Below are positions 16,744 to 25,921 of a stretch of 64,000 bases of DNA, in pieces (the stretch's first letter is position 1; every line of letters begins with the position of its first letter). The notes below the pieces were generated by a model. The model was given only the letters and a program-made list of their open reading frames with translations, had not been told where the DNA came from and searched no databases. Source of the DNA: Halopenitus persicus (GTDB lineage Archaea; Halobacteriota; Halobacteria; Halobacteriales; Haloferacaceae); NCBI RefSeq assembly GCF_002355635.1, contig NZ_AP017558.1:1054001-1118000 (forward strand). Direction: 5' to 3'. The position numbers were made by a program, and so were the translations under genes.

Positions 16744-19452
16744 ATGCATCACAGTACACAGCAGTCGAACGGCGAGTCGGCGACCGAAATCGATCTCACG
16801 GATCCCGACTACTATCTCAATCGGGAGCTCTCCGAACTCGCGTTTCAGGAGCGCGTGCTTCGGGAAGGACTGGACGAGCGGAATCCACCGCTCGAACGGC
16901 TTCGGTTTCTCGCGTTCTTCACGAAGAACACCGACGAGTTCTTCATGAAACGGGTCGGCGGACTCAAACAGCAGATCGACGCGAACGTCAGGACCACGAC
17001 GCCGGACGGGCGAACGCCCGCCCAACAGTGGGAGGAGGTCCTCGAGGCTGCCCGCCCGCTGTTTCGAGAACAATCCGAGTACTGGCGGACGACGCTGAAA
17101 CCGACGCTCGCCGAGTCGGGCATCGCGATCCGCGATCACGAGACGCTCCCGGCGGACGAGCGGGAGACGCTTCGGGACTACTTCGAGGAGTCCATCCTGC
17201 CGACGCTGACGCCGCTCGTGTTCGATCCGGCGCACCCGTTTCCGTTCATCTCGAACCGCTCGCTGTCCCTTGCGGTGCTGTCCGCGAGCGATGCCGACGA
17301 GCCGAGGTTCACCCGTATCAAGATCCCATCGAACCAACCACGACTGGTCGAGGTTCCGGGCGAGACACACCACTACGTCCTCATCGAGGACCTCATCGAG
17401 GCCAATCTCGATCTCCTCCTGCCGGGTCTCGACGTCCGTGACGTGTCGAAGTTCAAGGTCACGCGGAACGCGGAGGTGCGACGCAACGAGGAGGTCGCCG
17501 AGGACCTCATCGATCTGGTCGAGGAGGTGCTCGAACAACGCCGCTTTGCGACGGTCGTCCGGCTGGAGGTCGACGCCGACATGCCCGACGAATCGCTCGC
17601 GATTCTCACGGACCAACTGGACGTCGACGATCGAGAGGTGTTCCATCGACGAGGACCGATCGACTTCTCGGATTTCTTCTCGCTCACCGACTGCAACCGC
17701 TCGGACCTCAAACTCCCCGACTGGAAACCACGGCCCCACCCGCGGTTGGGACCGACGGCCACCGAATCACCGACTACGGAATCACCGACTACGGAATCGA
17801 CGGCCACCGAATCACCGACTACGGAATCGACGGCCACCGAATCACCGACTACGGAATCACCGACTACGGAATCGACGGCCACCGAATCACCGACTACGGA
17901 ATCACCGACTACGGAACCGACGGCCACCGAATCACGGGCCGCAACCGCGGACGTCTTCCGTGAGATCCGCAAGGGGGACGTTCTCGTCCATCATCCCTAC
18001 CACTCATTCGAGGGGACGGTACAACGGTTCCTCGATGCGGCGGCACACGATCCGGACGTGCTTGCGGTGAAGGCGGCCATCTATCGAACCGCGAGCGACT
18101 CGAAGGTCATCCAGAGCCTGATCGACGCGGCGGACAACGGCAAACAGGTGGCCGTGATGGTCGAACTCAAAGCCCGGTTCGACGAACGGAACAACCTCGA
18201 GTGGGTGCGTCAGCTCGAGGAGGAGGGCATCCACGTCGCCTACGGGACCGTTGGGTTGAAAACGCACACCAAGACCGCGCTCGTGGTTCGGCGGGAGGAC
18301 GACGGGGTCAAGCTGTACTCCCACGTCGGGACCGGAAACTACCACTCCGGAACCGCGAAGGGGTATTCCGACCTGGGGCTGTTGACCGCCGATCGTGACA
18401 TCGGCCTCGATCTCACGAAGGTGTTCAACTTCTTCACCGGCCCGACGCTCGACGACCGCTTCCGGAAGCTCCTCATCGCCCCCGTGACGATGCGCGAGCG
18501 GTTCACCGAGATGGTGAGACGGGAAGCCGAACACGCTCGGTCCGGTCGTCGGGCACGCATCGTGGTGAAGGTGAACGGACTCGAGGACCCGTCGATGGTC
18601 GAGGAGCTCTATCGAGCCTCGAGGGCCGGCGTCGACATCGATCTGCTTGTCAGGGACATCTGTCGACTCCGGCCGGGCATCGAGGGAGTAAGCGAGAACA
18701 TCACCGTCCATTCCATCGTCGGTCGGTTCCTCGAACACGCCCGGATCTTCTACTTCGAGAACGGCGGGACGCCGGAGTGGTATCTCGGATCGGCCGACTG
18801 GATGACGCGAAACCTCGACCACCGGGTCGAAGCCGTCACGCCCGTGGAGAACGAACGGCTCCGGCGGCAGCTCCGGTTCATACTGGAGGCCTCGCTGCGT
18901 GATAATCGTCGTCGGTGGGTGATGCAAAGCGACGGAAGCTACGAACGGACCACCCCGAGCGAGGAGGAGTCGGTTCGTGACATCCAGCACCTCTTGATGG
19001 ACGCGACGGACGCCGCCCTCGATCACAACGCCGGGATGGGACTGCGGATCGAGACGGACGCGATCGACGAGGAGCTCCTCGTGACCGAGGACTCGGAGGC
19101 CGTCCAGCCCGTGAGCGATGCGGAATCCGAGACAGCGGAAGCCGAGACGGCGGAAGCCGAGACGGACACGGCGTTGGAGGTCCCCCACGGAACCGATCCC
19201 GATGGTTCCGACGACGGTCCGACGAATCCCGATGGTTCCGACGACGGTCCGACGAATCCCGATGGTTCCGACGACGATCGGACGCTCTCGGGAGACATCT
19301 CGGTGTTCGAGACGTATTCGGAGCGATGGTACCATCCCGATAGCGAGTCCTACGAGTGGGCGGTCAGAACGACCGATGGAAACCGACGATATTTCAAGAC
19401 GCGGTCGGGTGCCCGCGATCGCCTTCGGTCGGAGTACGGAACGATCCGGTGA
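16744..19452 (+). CDS. ppk1: Polyphosphate kinase PPK1 with repeat inserts
   Basis: Makes polyphosphate from ATP. The N domain (DYYLNRELSELAFQERVL), head domain (HPFPFISNRSLSLAVL) and both PLD-like C domains are present. LYSHVGTGNYHSGTAKGYSD holds His527, equivalent to the autophosphorylated His of E. coli PPK1. A 60-residue insert of alternating TESPT/TESTA units (about 338-397) lies at the linker between head and C1 domains, just before DVFREIRKGDVLVHHPYHSF. A second repeat (PDGSDDGPTN units) lies at about 819-845 in an acidic C-terminal extension. At 902 residues it is much longer than bacterial PPK1 (about 690). Confidence 0.95.
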   Translation: MHHSTQQSNGESATEIDLTDPDYYLNRELSELAFQERVLREGLDERNPPLERLRFLAFFTKNTDEFFMKRVGGLKQQIDANVRTTTPDGRTPAQQWEEVLEAARPLFREQSEYWRTTLKPTLAESGIAIRDHETLPADERETLRDYFEESILPTLTPLVFDPAHPFPFISNRSLSLAVLSASDADEPRFTRIKIPSNQPRLVEVPGETHHYVLIEDLIEANLDLLLPGLDVRDVSKFKVTRNAEVRRNEEVAEDLIDLVEEVLEQRRFATVVRLEVDADMPDESLAILTDQLDVDDREVFHRRGPIDFSDFFSLTDCNRSDLKLPDWKPRPHPRLGPTATESPTTESPTTESTATESPTTESTATESPTTESPTTESTATESPTTESPTTEPTATESRAATADVFREIRKGDVLVHHPYHSFEGTVQRFLDAAAHDPDVLAVKAAIYRTASDSKVIQSLIDAADNGKQVAVMVELKARFDERNNLEWVRQLEEEGIHVAYGTVGLKTHTKTALVVRREDDGVKLYSHVGTGNYHSGTAKGYSDLGLLTADRDIGLDLTKVFNFFTGPTLDDRFRKLLIAPVTMRERFTEMVRREAEHARSGRRARIVVKVNGLEDPSMVEELYRASRAGVDIDLLVRDICRLRPGIEGVSENITVHSIVGRFLEHARIFYFENGGTPEWYLGSADWMTRNLDHRVEAVTPVENERLRRQLRFILEASLRDNRRRWVMQSDGSYERTTPSEEESVRDIQHLLMDATDAALDHNAGMGLRIETDAIDEELLVTEDSEAVQPVSDAESETAEAETAEAETDTALEVPHGTDPDGSDDGPTNPDGSDDGPTNPDGSDDDRTLSGDISVFETYSERWYHPDSESYEWAVRTTDGNRRYFKTRSGARDRLRSEYGTIR
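17757..17936 (+). repeat. In-frame minisatellite within ppk1 (ACCGAATCACCGACTACGGA family)
   Basis: About 12 units of 15 bp, in two alternating versions (ACCGAATCACCGACT and ACGGAATC(A/G)(C/A)...), encode TESPT and TESTA. All units keep frame. Near identity of copies shows recent expansion by slippage or recombination. Confidence 0.9.
19195..19282 (+). repeat. 30-bp in-frame repeat in the ppk1 C-terminal tail
   Basis: Three copies of CCCGATGGTTCCGACGACGG plus a short linker encode PDGSDDGPTN; the third copy ends DDDRT. A neighbouring 15-bp repeat at about 19130-19165 encodes AEAET/SETAE units. Confidence 0.85.
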
Positions 19453-19562
19453 ACCGCCTCGGGGTCAAGTGGGTCGAGACGCTCCGCGTCTCGTCATCAC
19501 GGAAATCGAACGTTTCCGAACGACCCCGAGGCACTCGCCTTGCGTATCTGTAGACGGAGGCG

Positions 19563-20243
19563 TCAGATCGGGGAAACGACCTTCGAATCCGCCCGGGACC
19601 GGTGTGTTACTGCAGGATCCGTGGCAACGAAGTCATCGTGCCGGTACCGGTATGCGGTGAGCGTCCCGCCGTAGACGCAGCCGGTGTCGAGCCCGACGGC
19701 GAACTCCCGTTCCACCGGGGATTCGTGAACGGTGTGGCCGAAAAACACGCGGTGGGGACCGTCATAGTCGTCGTACCAGAACGGGCCATCGTATCCGTCA
19801 CCGTTCGGCGCACGCATCGTCAATAGCTCCTCGACCGTGTGACTTTCGAGCGGCCGGGTCGGGTCGACGCCGCCGTGGACCACGAGCGCGTCGGCGAAGG
19901 AGATCACGACGGGAAGCGTCTCGAGGTACGCCCGATCCCCTTCCCGAAGCCACTGTGGGTCCGTGTCGCCACGCACGATCTTCTGCTCGTTGTTTCCCCG
20001 AACGCTGCGGAACCGCGGATCGTCGCGAACGACGTCGATGACGCCCGGACTGTCCGGTCCCTTTCGAACGAGGTCGCCGACGAACAGCACGAGGTCGTCC
20101 TCGCCCACCGCACAGTCCGCGAGGAGTCGGTCGAGGGTGTCTCGGCTCCCGTGGACGTCCCCGATGATGTAGACCTCATCGTGCGCCGATACGTCGATCC
20201 TGTCGTGGTGATCCTCGACTGCCTCGCTGAACTCGGGATGCAT
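19563..20243 (-). CDS. PPP-family metallophosphatase (ApaH/PrpE-like)
   Basis: A 226-residue two-metal phosphatase. The signature blocks are IIGDVHGSRD, FVGDLVRKGPDS, VRGNNEQKI, VVHGGVDP and VFFGHTVHES, in canonical order and spacing. This class covers serine/threonine phosphatases and diadenosine tetraphosphatases; the small size favours the ApaH/PrpE-like branch. It is convergent with ppk1, 110 bp apart. A link to polyphosphate or alarmone turnover is only suggested by position. ATG 20243 is preferred over 20258. Confidence 0.88.
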   Translation of the reverse strand: MHPEFSEAVEDHHDRIDVSAHDEVYIIGDVHGSRDTLDRLLADCAVGEDDLVLFVGDLVRKGPDSPGVIDVVRDDPRFRSVRGNNEQKIVRGDTDPQWLREGDRAYLETLPVVISFADALVVHGGVDPTRPLESHTVEELLTMRAPNGDGYDGPFWYDDYDGPHRVFFGHTVHESPVEREFAVGLDTGCVYGGTLTAYRYRHDDFVATDPAVTHRSRADSKVVSPI

Positions 20244-20438
20244 ATGTGATGGTTCCAACCGGGGCCAGCCGCAGGCCGACCGTCGGGTCGACCGACGCCG
20301 AACACGGGTTAATCAGTTTATAATAGCCGACAACACCGCTATATATGTCTGCCGAGATGACGCATTCACAGATCACATTAAACAATAATAATCCGTTTGT
20401 ACGGAAGTATTTACTATACCCGTCCGTTCGAACACCAT

Positions 20439-20588
20439 ATGCGGAATACACGTGAACACGTGTCGATCGAGTCACACACCGAATACACGATCTCCCGGTC
20501 GACGTGCTGGCGCTGTGGGGCCTCGATCCCGGAACACAGCGTGCGGAGCACGCTCTGTCCCGACTGCACCCGCCGTCACGTTGGGTGA
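20439..20588 (+). CDS. Zinc-finger microprotein (CxxC...CxxC)
   Basis: A 49-residue protein with CWRCGASIPEHSVRSTLCPDC near residues 25-45, two CxxC knuckles 14 residues apart, as in the small CPxCG-type zinc proteins known to be common in haloarchaea. A TTACTATA box at 20411-20418 lies about 22-28 bp upstream of the ATG, supporting leaderless expression. The role is unknown; relatives act in regulation or biofilm and swarming phenotypes. Confidence 0.55.
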   Translation: MRNTREHVSIESHTEYTISRSTCWRCGASIPEHSVRSTLCPDCTRRHVG

Positions 20589-20765
20589 TCGGAGCGGGGT
20601 TGCGGTTCGTCGCCGCGACGCCGGACCCGACTCCGACCCGTCCGACTCCGACCCGTCCGATGCGAGTCCGTCGTGACGATTTCTGCTATCCAACCGACAC
20701 GACGCCGGCCGATCGACGGGCGGACACGAAGCTATAGGTGTCGTCCGTGAGTAGTGACGACGACC

Positions 20766-23102
20766 ATGGCCGACCGCCCCTACGAGTACCCGACGACGGA
20801 CTCGTCCGAGGGAATACGAGTGCTCCACGTCGACGACGACCCCGACGTCGCCGAGCTGACGGCGGTCGCGCTGGAACGCGAGAACGACGCGTTCACGGTC
20901 GTCACCGAGACCGACGCGCACGCGGGGCTCGACCGGGTTCGGGAGGGCGCGATCGACTGTATCGTCTCGGATTACGACATGCCGGACCTGACCGGGCTGG
21001 CGCTCCTCGAGCACGTCCGGGAGATCGATCCGGACGTTCCGTTCGTCCTCTTTACCGCCAAGGGTTCCGAGGAGATCGCCAGCGAGGCGATCTCGGCCGG
21101 CGTCACGGATTACATCCAAAAAGGGCCGCGGATGGACGCGTACACGGTGCTCGCCAATCGGGTCGAGAACGCGGTCGATCAGTACCGATCCCGGCAGGCG
21201 CTCGCCGAGAGCCAGCGCCGGCTCTCGCGGTTCATCGACCAGTCGCCGCTGGGAACGATCGTCTACGACGAGACGTTCACGATCCGGCGGGTCAACGCGG
21301 CGGCGGAGGCGATCACGGGCTACGAGGCGGCCGACCTCGTCGGCGGGACCTGGCTCCCGATCGTTCCGTCCGAGATCCGCCGACACGTCGCCGAGGTCGA
21401 ACGCCAGCTGCTTGCCGACAAGGGCGGCTATCACAGCGTCAACGAGATCGTGACGAAAGCCGGCGATCGGCGCCTCTGCTCGTGGCACAACCGGGTCGTC
21501 ACCGACGCCGACGGGACCGTCATCACGATCGTCTCCCAGTTCGAGGACGTCACCGAACGGCGGCGCCAGCGACACGAGCTCGAGGAGACGAACGCGGTCC
21601 TCTCGACGCTGTTCGACACGCTGCCCGTCGGCGTGCTCGCCGAGGACGTCGACCGGACCGTGTTGGCGGCCAACGAACGGATCTTCGAGCTCCTCGAGAT
21701 GCCCGGGTCGCCGGCGGAGGCGGCCGGCGCCGACTGCGAGGCGCTGGCGGCGACGGTCAGCGACCGGTTCGCCGATCCGGAGGCGTTCCGTACGGGGGTC
21801 GACCGCCGCATCGCGGACGGCGAGCCGGTCGAAGGGGAGGAGATCACGCTGGCCGACGGGCGGACGGTCGCCCGGAGCTACCGTCCGATCGAGCTGCCGG
21901 ACGGTCGGGGCCACCTGTGGGTCTACCAGGACGTCACCGACCGGAAACGACACGAGCGCCGCCTCGAAACGCTCAGCGAGACGAGTCAGCGGTTGATGAC
22001 CGCACGAACCCGGGAGGCGGTCGCCGGGATCGCCGTCGCCGCCGCGCGCGACGTCCTCGACCTCGAGGCCAACGCGGTCCATCTCCACGACCAGGACCGG
22101 GGCGGGCTGGTCCCGGTCGCCGCGACCGACGCCCTCCGGGAACTGGTCGGGGACCCGCCGACGTTCACCGAGGGGGAAAGCATCGCCTGGCGGGTCTACG
22201 AGACCGGCCGGGCGCTCTCGGTCGACGACGTTCGCGAGGACGCCGACGTCTACGATCCCGAGACCGACGTTCGCAGCGAGATGTACCTCCCGCTGGGAGA
22301 GTACGGAGTCCTCATCGCGGGCTCGGAGACCGTCGAGGCCTTCGAGGACCACGACCGGGTCCTCGGGGAGATCCTCGCCGGGAACGTCGCGACGGCGCTC
22401 GAACAGGTCGACCGGACCGAGACGCTTCGGGAGCACGAGCGCGAGCTCGTCGACAAGAACGAACGCCTCGAGGAGTTCACCAGCGTGGCCTCACACGACC
22501 TGCGGAATCCCCTCAACGTCGCGCAGGGGCGGCTCGAGCTCGCGATGACGGAGTGTGACAGCGAGCACCTCGGTGCGGTCGACCGGTCGCTGGCCCGAAT
22601 GGAGACGCTGATCGAGGACCTGCTGACGCTCGCCCGCGAGGACGCCGACGTGGAACTCCAGCCGATCGATCTGTCGGCGGTCACGCGGCGGTGTTGGCAG
22701 ACCGTCGAGACGACCGACGCGACGCTGACCGTCGAGACCGACCGCACGATTCGAGCCGACGAGGGACTCCTCCGACAGATCCTCGAGAACCTGCTGGCGA
22801 ACTCGGTCGAACACGGCGGCGAGAACGTGCGGATCGAGATCGGCCAGCTGTCCGACGCCGGGGACGGCGCGCCGGACGGCTTCTACGTCGCCGACGACGG
22901 TCCCGGGATCCCCGAGGACGAACGGGAGCGGGTCTTCGAGTACGGCTTCTCGGGAACGAGCGACGGCACCGGATTCGGCCTCGCGATCGTCGAGAAGTAT
23001 GCGAACGCCCACGGCTGGGACGTCCGAGCGACCGCGTCCGCGACCGGCGGCGCGCGGTTCGAGATCACCGGCGTCGAGTTCCTCGAGGAGTCCCCGGAGT
23101 GA
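20766..23102 (+). CDS. Receiver-PAS-PAS-GAF histidine kinase
   Basis: A 778-residue cytosolic hybrid. An N-terminal receiver (VLHVDDDPDVAEL, phosphoacceptor Asp69 in IVSDYDMPD, Lys in YIQKGP) is followed by two PAS-like domains (about 150-280 and 285-400), a GAF-like domain (about 410-550) and a HisKA/HATPase module with His near 577 in FTSVASHDLRNPLNVA. NLLANSVEHGG, VADDGPGIPEDE and GFGLAIVEKYA are the N, G1 and G2 boxes. No DNA-binding domain is present. ATG 20766 is preferred over GTG 20754. The C-terminal half closely resembles the kinase at 29468, so they are paralogues. Confidence 0.93.
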   Translation: MADRPYEYPTTDSSEGIRVLHVDDDPDVAELTAVALERENDAFTVVTETDAHAGLDRVREGAIDCIVSDYDMPDLTGLALLEHVREIDPDVPFVLFTAKGSEEIASEAISAGVTDYIQKGPRMDAYTVLANRVENAVDQYRSRQALAESQRRLSRFIDQSPLGTIVYDETFTIRRVNAAAEAITGYEAADLVGGTWLPIVPSEIRRHVAEVERQLLADKGGYHSVNEIVTKAGDRRLCSWHNRVVTDADGTVITIVSQFEDVTERRRQRHELEETNAVLSTLFDTLPVGVLAEDVDRTVLAANERIFELLEMPGSPAEAAGADCEALAATVSDRFADPEAFRTGVDRRIADGEPVEGEEITLADGRTVARSYRPIELPDGRGHLWVYQDVTDRKRHERRLETLSETSQRLMTARTREAVAGIAVAAARDVLDLEANAVHLHDQDRGGLVPVAATDALRELVGDPPTFTEGESIAWRVYETGRALSVDDVREDADVYDPETDVRSEMYLPLGEYGVLIAGSETVEAFEDHDRVLGEILAGNVATALEQVDRTETLREHERELVDKNERLEEFTSVASHDLRNPLNVAQGRLELAMTECDSEHLGAVDRSLARMETLIEDLLTLAREDADVELQPIDLSAVTRRCWQTVETTDATLTVETDRTIRADEGLLRQILENLLANSVEHGGENVRIEIGQLSDAGDGAPDGFYVADDGPGIPEDERERVFEYGFSGTSDGTGFGLAIVEKYANAHGWDVRATASATGGARFEITGVEFLEESPE

Positions 23103-23169
23103 GGGCACGCGGGGAAGCCACGGCGTAGTCCGCCCGTGGGTTTTTGCGCCGGGCCGCCGAGGGTCGCGT

Positions 23170-23925
23170 ATGGCCGCCGACGGAGGGACCGACGAGGAGA
23201 GCTCGGATGCCGACCGGGATGGAGCAGGTGGCACCCCGGATGGAGCAGGTGGCACCCCGGATGGAGCAGGTGGCACCCGGAATGTCCCCGACGACGTCCG
23301 AAATGGACCGAACGACGACGAGGAGCATCCGGATATCGAGGACCTGCTCGACAGGCTCGACGATCTCTCGGACACCGTCGACGAGCCCCACGAGCGGCGG
23401 GAGGTCGAACGGACCATCTCGTTGGTTCGGCGGATGCCGGGCAGCACCGCCTTCACCGAGCACATTTATAAATACACGTCGCGGGACATGGCCGAGGCGC
23501 TCGTGGGGAGCGTCATCTTCGCGCTCCCGTTTCTCGTCGAGGACGGGGTCTTCGTCATCGCTCGGTGGTTCACGGCGGTCCGGGTCGGACCGATTCCGGT
23601 GGTTTTCCTCGCGCACGTCCTGTTCGTCCTCGGGCTGACCGGCGGACTGCTGTACTACGCCGACATCCGAGAGGTGCGAGTCACGCGGCCGGTGTTCGGG
23701 CTCGTTCCGCGTCGCTATCTCGGCGTCCTGCTCGTCTCCTTCGGGGGGTCGTTCGGCATGTTGGCCCTGTGGGGCCGGCTCGCGCTCGAGGACCCGACCC
23801 GGCTCGAGGCGTTCGCGCGGGTGTGCGTCGTCTGGGCGCCCGCCGCGCTGGGGGCGGCGCTCGGCGACATTCTGCCGGGCGAGAGCAAGGGCGAGGACAT
23901 CAGCGAGCTGTTCGACGACGATTGA
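23170..23925 (+). CDS. Multi-pass membrane protein (DUF2391-like)
   Basis: A 251-residue protein with a disordered, acidic N-terminus holding three DGAGGTP repeats (residues 17-37), then a helical segment (LLDRLDDLSDTV) and about four or five membrane helices (for example LVGSVIFALPFLVEDGVFVI, VVFLAHVLFVLGLTGGLLYY, YLGVLLVSFGGSFGMLALW and ARVCVVWAPAALGAALGD). The membrane part resembles DUF2391 proteins of unknown function. It follows the hybrid kinase by 67 bp in the same direction and may be co-transcribed. Confidence 0.75.
   Translation: MAADGGTDEESSDADRDGAGGTPDGAGGTPDGAGGTRNVPDDVRNGPNDDEEHPDIEDLLDRLDDLSDTVDEPHERREVERTISLVRRMPGSTAFTEHIYKYTSRDMAEALVGSVIFALPFLVEDGVFVIARWFTAVRVGPIPVVFLAHVLFVLGLTGGLLYYADIREVRVTRPVFGLVPRRYLGVLLVSFGGSFGMLALWGRLALEDPTRLEAFARVCVVWAPAALGAALGDILPGESKGEDISELFDDD
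23219..23281 (+). repeat. 21-bp in-frame tandem repeat, 3 copies
   Basis: GATGGAGCAGGTGGCACCCC(G) is repeated three times, with one substitution in the last copy. It encodes DGAGGTP in the disordered N-terminus of the membrane protein. Confidence 0.92.
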
Positions 23926-23960
23926 CGCGACCGACGGGTCGCGACCGGCGGTGTCCCGGG

Positions 23961-25751
23961 TTACTCGTCGCGGTCGGAGGTGAGTCCGGGGTTCGTCACG
24001 GCACCGAGGGACGCGGAGGCGAAGTCGCGGTGGTACTTCGCGAGGACGCCGCCGGAGTAGGGCGGCTCCGGCGGTTCCCACTCCTCGCGGCGGCGGTCGA
24101 GCTCGTCGACGGAGAGGTCGACCGAGAGCTCACGCTCGGGGATGTCGACGGTCACCTCGTCGCCGTCCTCGATGAGGCCGATCGGGCCGCCCTGTGCCGC
24201 TTCGGGGGCGACGTGTCCGATCATCGGGCCGCGGGTGCCGCCCGAGAAGCGGCCGTCGGTCAGCAGCGCGACGTCGTCCTCGTGGCCCGCGCCGACCACG
24301 GCCGCGGTCACGCCGAGCATCTCGCGCATCCCGGGACCGCCGGTGGGGCCCTCGTTGCGGATGACGATGACGTCGCCGGAGTCGATCTCGCCGGTCTGGA
24401 CGTACTCCATCGCGTCCTCCTCGGTCTCGAAGATCCGGGCGGGGCCCTGGTGGTAGAACTCGTCCTGGCCGGTCGCCTTCAGGACCGCACCCTCCGGCGC
24501 GAGGTTCCCCTGCAGGATCTTGATGGCGCCCTCGGGCTGTTTGGGCTCGTCGACGGTGTAGAGGAAGTCGGCGTCGATCGCGTCGTCGTCGGGGAGGTCG
24601 AGCCGGTCGAGCTCCTCCGCGATCGTCCGGCCCGTGACCGTCAGCTGGTCGCCGTGGAACAGGCCCGCCTCGAGCAGCCGGCGGATCACGACCGGCACGC
24701 CGCCGATCTCGTGGAGGTCGTTCATCACGCTCTGCCCGCCGGGCTGCATGTCCGCGATCTTCGGGGTGCGCCGGGAGATCTCGTCGAAGTCCTCGATGTC
24801 GAGGTCGACGCCGGCCTCGGCGGCCAGCGCGAGCAGGTGAAGCACGCCGTTCGTCGAGCCGCCGATCGCCGTCTGGAGCGCGATGGCGTTCTCGAAGGAC
24901 TTCCGGGTCAGGATGTCCGAGGGTCGGCGGTCGTTCTCGATGCAGTCGAGAGCCAGATCGCCCGCGCGCTCGGCGACCGCGTAGCGCTCCTCGTCCTCGG
25001 CGGGCGCGGAGGCGGACCCAAGCGGCGCCAGTCCCAGCGCCTCCGAGAGGGAGGCCATCGTGTTGGCCGTGAACATCCCGCCGCAGGATCCCGCGCCCGG
25101 GCAGGCGTTCCGCTCCAGATCGTCGAGCTCGTCGGCGTCCATGTCGCCCTGCGCGTACGCGCCCACGCCCTCGAAGACCTGGACGATCGTGACGTCGCGA
25201 CCGTCGTGCTGGCCGGGCATGATCGAGCCGCCGTACAGGAACACGGAGGGCAGATCGGTCCGGATCGCGGCCATCATCATCCCGGGGAGGTTCTTGTCGC
25301 AGCCGGCGACGGTCACCAGTCCGTCCATCCGCTCGCCGAAGGAGACGAGCTCGACCGAGTCCGCGATGATCTCACGGGAGATGAGGGAGGCCTTCATCCC
25401 CTCGGTCCCCATCGAGATGGCGTCGGAGATGGTGATCGTGCCGAACTCGATCGGCATCCCGCCGGTTGCGCCGATCCCGTCGACCGCCGCGTCGGCGACG
25501 TCGTCGAGGTGGACGTTACACGGCGTGATGTCCGCCGCGGGGTTTGCAACCCCCACGAGCGGGGAGGAGAGGTCGGTATCGTCGAAGCCCATCGCCCGGA
25601 ACATCGACCGGTGGGGCGCCTTGTCGGCCCCCTCGGTCACGTCCCGGCTTCGGAGGTCCTCGTCCTTGCGTCCCGCGAACCGGTCGGCGTCGTCGCGGCG
25701 CTGCGTGTCGGCCTCGGCGGAGGACGGGTCCTCCCCCTGCTGTTGGCTCAT
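23961..25751 (-). CDS. ilvD: Dihydroxy-acid dehydratase
   Basis: Dehydrates 2,3-dihydroxy acids in isoleucine, valine and pantothenate synthesis, using an Fe-S cluster and Mg. The 596-residue product has the cluster-binding blocks [18 protein letters not shown] and [17 protein letters not shown], followed by [25 protein letters not shown]-equivalent [14 protein letters not shown] and [15 protein letters not shown]. The first 45 residues are an acidic haloarchaeal extension. No other ilv gene is nearby. Confidence 0.97.
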   Translation of the reverse strand: MSQQQGEDPSSAEADTQRRDDADRFAGRKDEDLRSRDVTEGADKAPHRSMFRAMGFDDTDLSSPLVGVANPAADITPCNVHLDDVADAAVDGIGATGGMPIEFGTITISDAISMGTEGMKASLISREIIADSVELVSFGERMDGLVTVAGCDKNLPGMMMAAIRTDLPSVFLYGGSIMPGQHDGRDVTIVQVFEGVGAYAQGDMDADELDDLERNACPGAGSCGGMFTANTMASLSEALGLAPLGSASAPAEDEERYAVAERAGDLALDCIENDRRPSDILTRKSFENAIALQTAIGGSTNGVLHLLALAAEAGVDLDIEDFDEISRRTPKIADMQPGGQSVMNDLHEIGGVPVVIRRLLEAGLFHGDQLTVTGRTIAEELDRLDLPDDDAIDADFLYTVDEPKQPEGAIKILQGNLAPEGAVLKATGQDEFYHQGPARIFETEEDAMEYVQTGEIDSGDVIVIRNEGPTGGPGMREMLGVTAAVVGAGHEDDVALLTDGRFSGGTRGPMIGHVAPEAAQGGPIGLIEDGDEVTVDIPERELSVDLSVDELDRRREEWEPPEPPYSGGVLAKYHRDFASASLGAVTNPGLTSDRDE

Positions 25752-25811
25752 ACAATGAATCTAGCGGGGGGACGGGTTAAACCCTTGACGACGAACGCGT
25801 TCCCGTCGGGG

Positions 25812-25907
25812 TGAAGCGAAGGGGATCGGGGGGAGTAAAGCGAAGGGGATCGGGGGAAGTAAAGCGAAGGGGATCGGGGGGAGTAAAGCGAAGGGGATCG
25901 GGGAGGG
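25812..25907. repeat. 24-bp tandem repeat (4 copies) between purQ and ilvD
   Basis: Copies start at 25812, 25836, 25860 and 25884 and read G(T/T)(G/A)AAGCGAAGGGGATCGGG plus a few bases; copies differ at two or three positions. Both flanking genes run leftward, so the array lies after the purQ stop and upstream of the ilvD promoter. No gene uses it. Confidence 0.92.
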
Positions 25908-25921
25908 GTCGATCGGACGCG

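Noticed and set aside
20472-22436. Open frame of 654 codons antisense to the receiver-PAS-GAF kinase
   Set aside because: High-GC DNA leaves long open frames opposite real genes. The translated product is Arg/Val/Asp-rich without domains, while the plus strand has clear kinase motifs.
23565-25814. Open frame of 749 codons antisense to ilvD
   Set aside because: The minus strand encodes all IlvD motifs; the plus-strand product has no recognisable fold.
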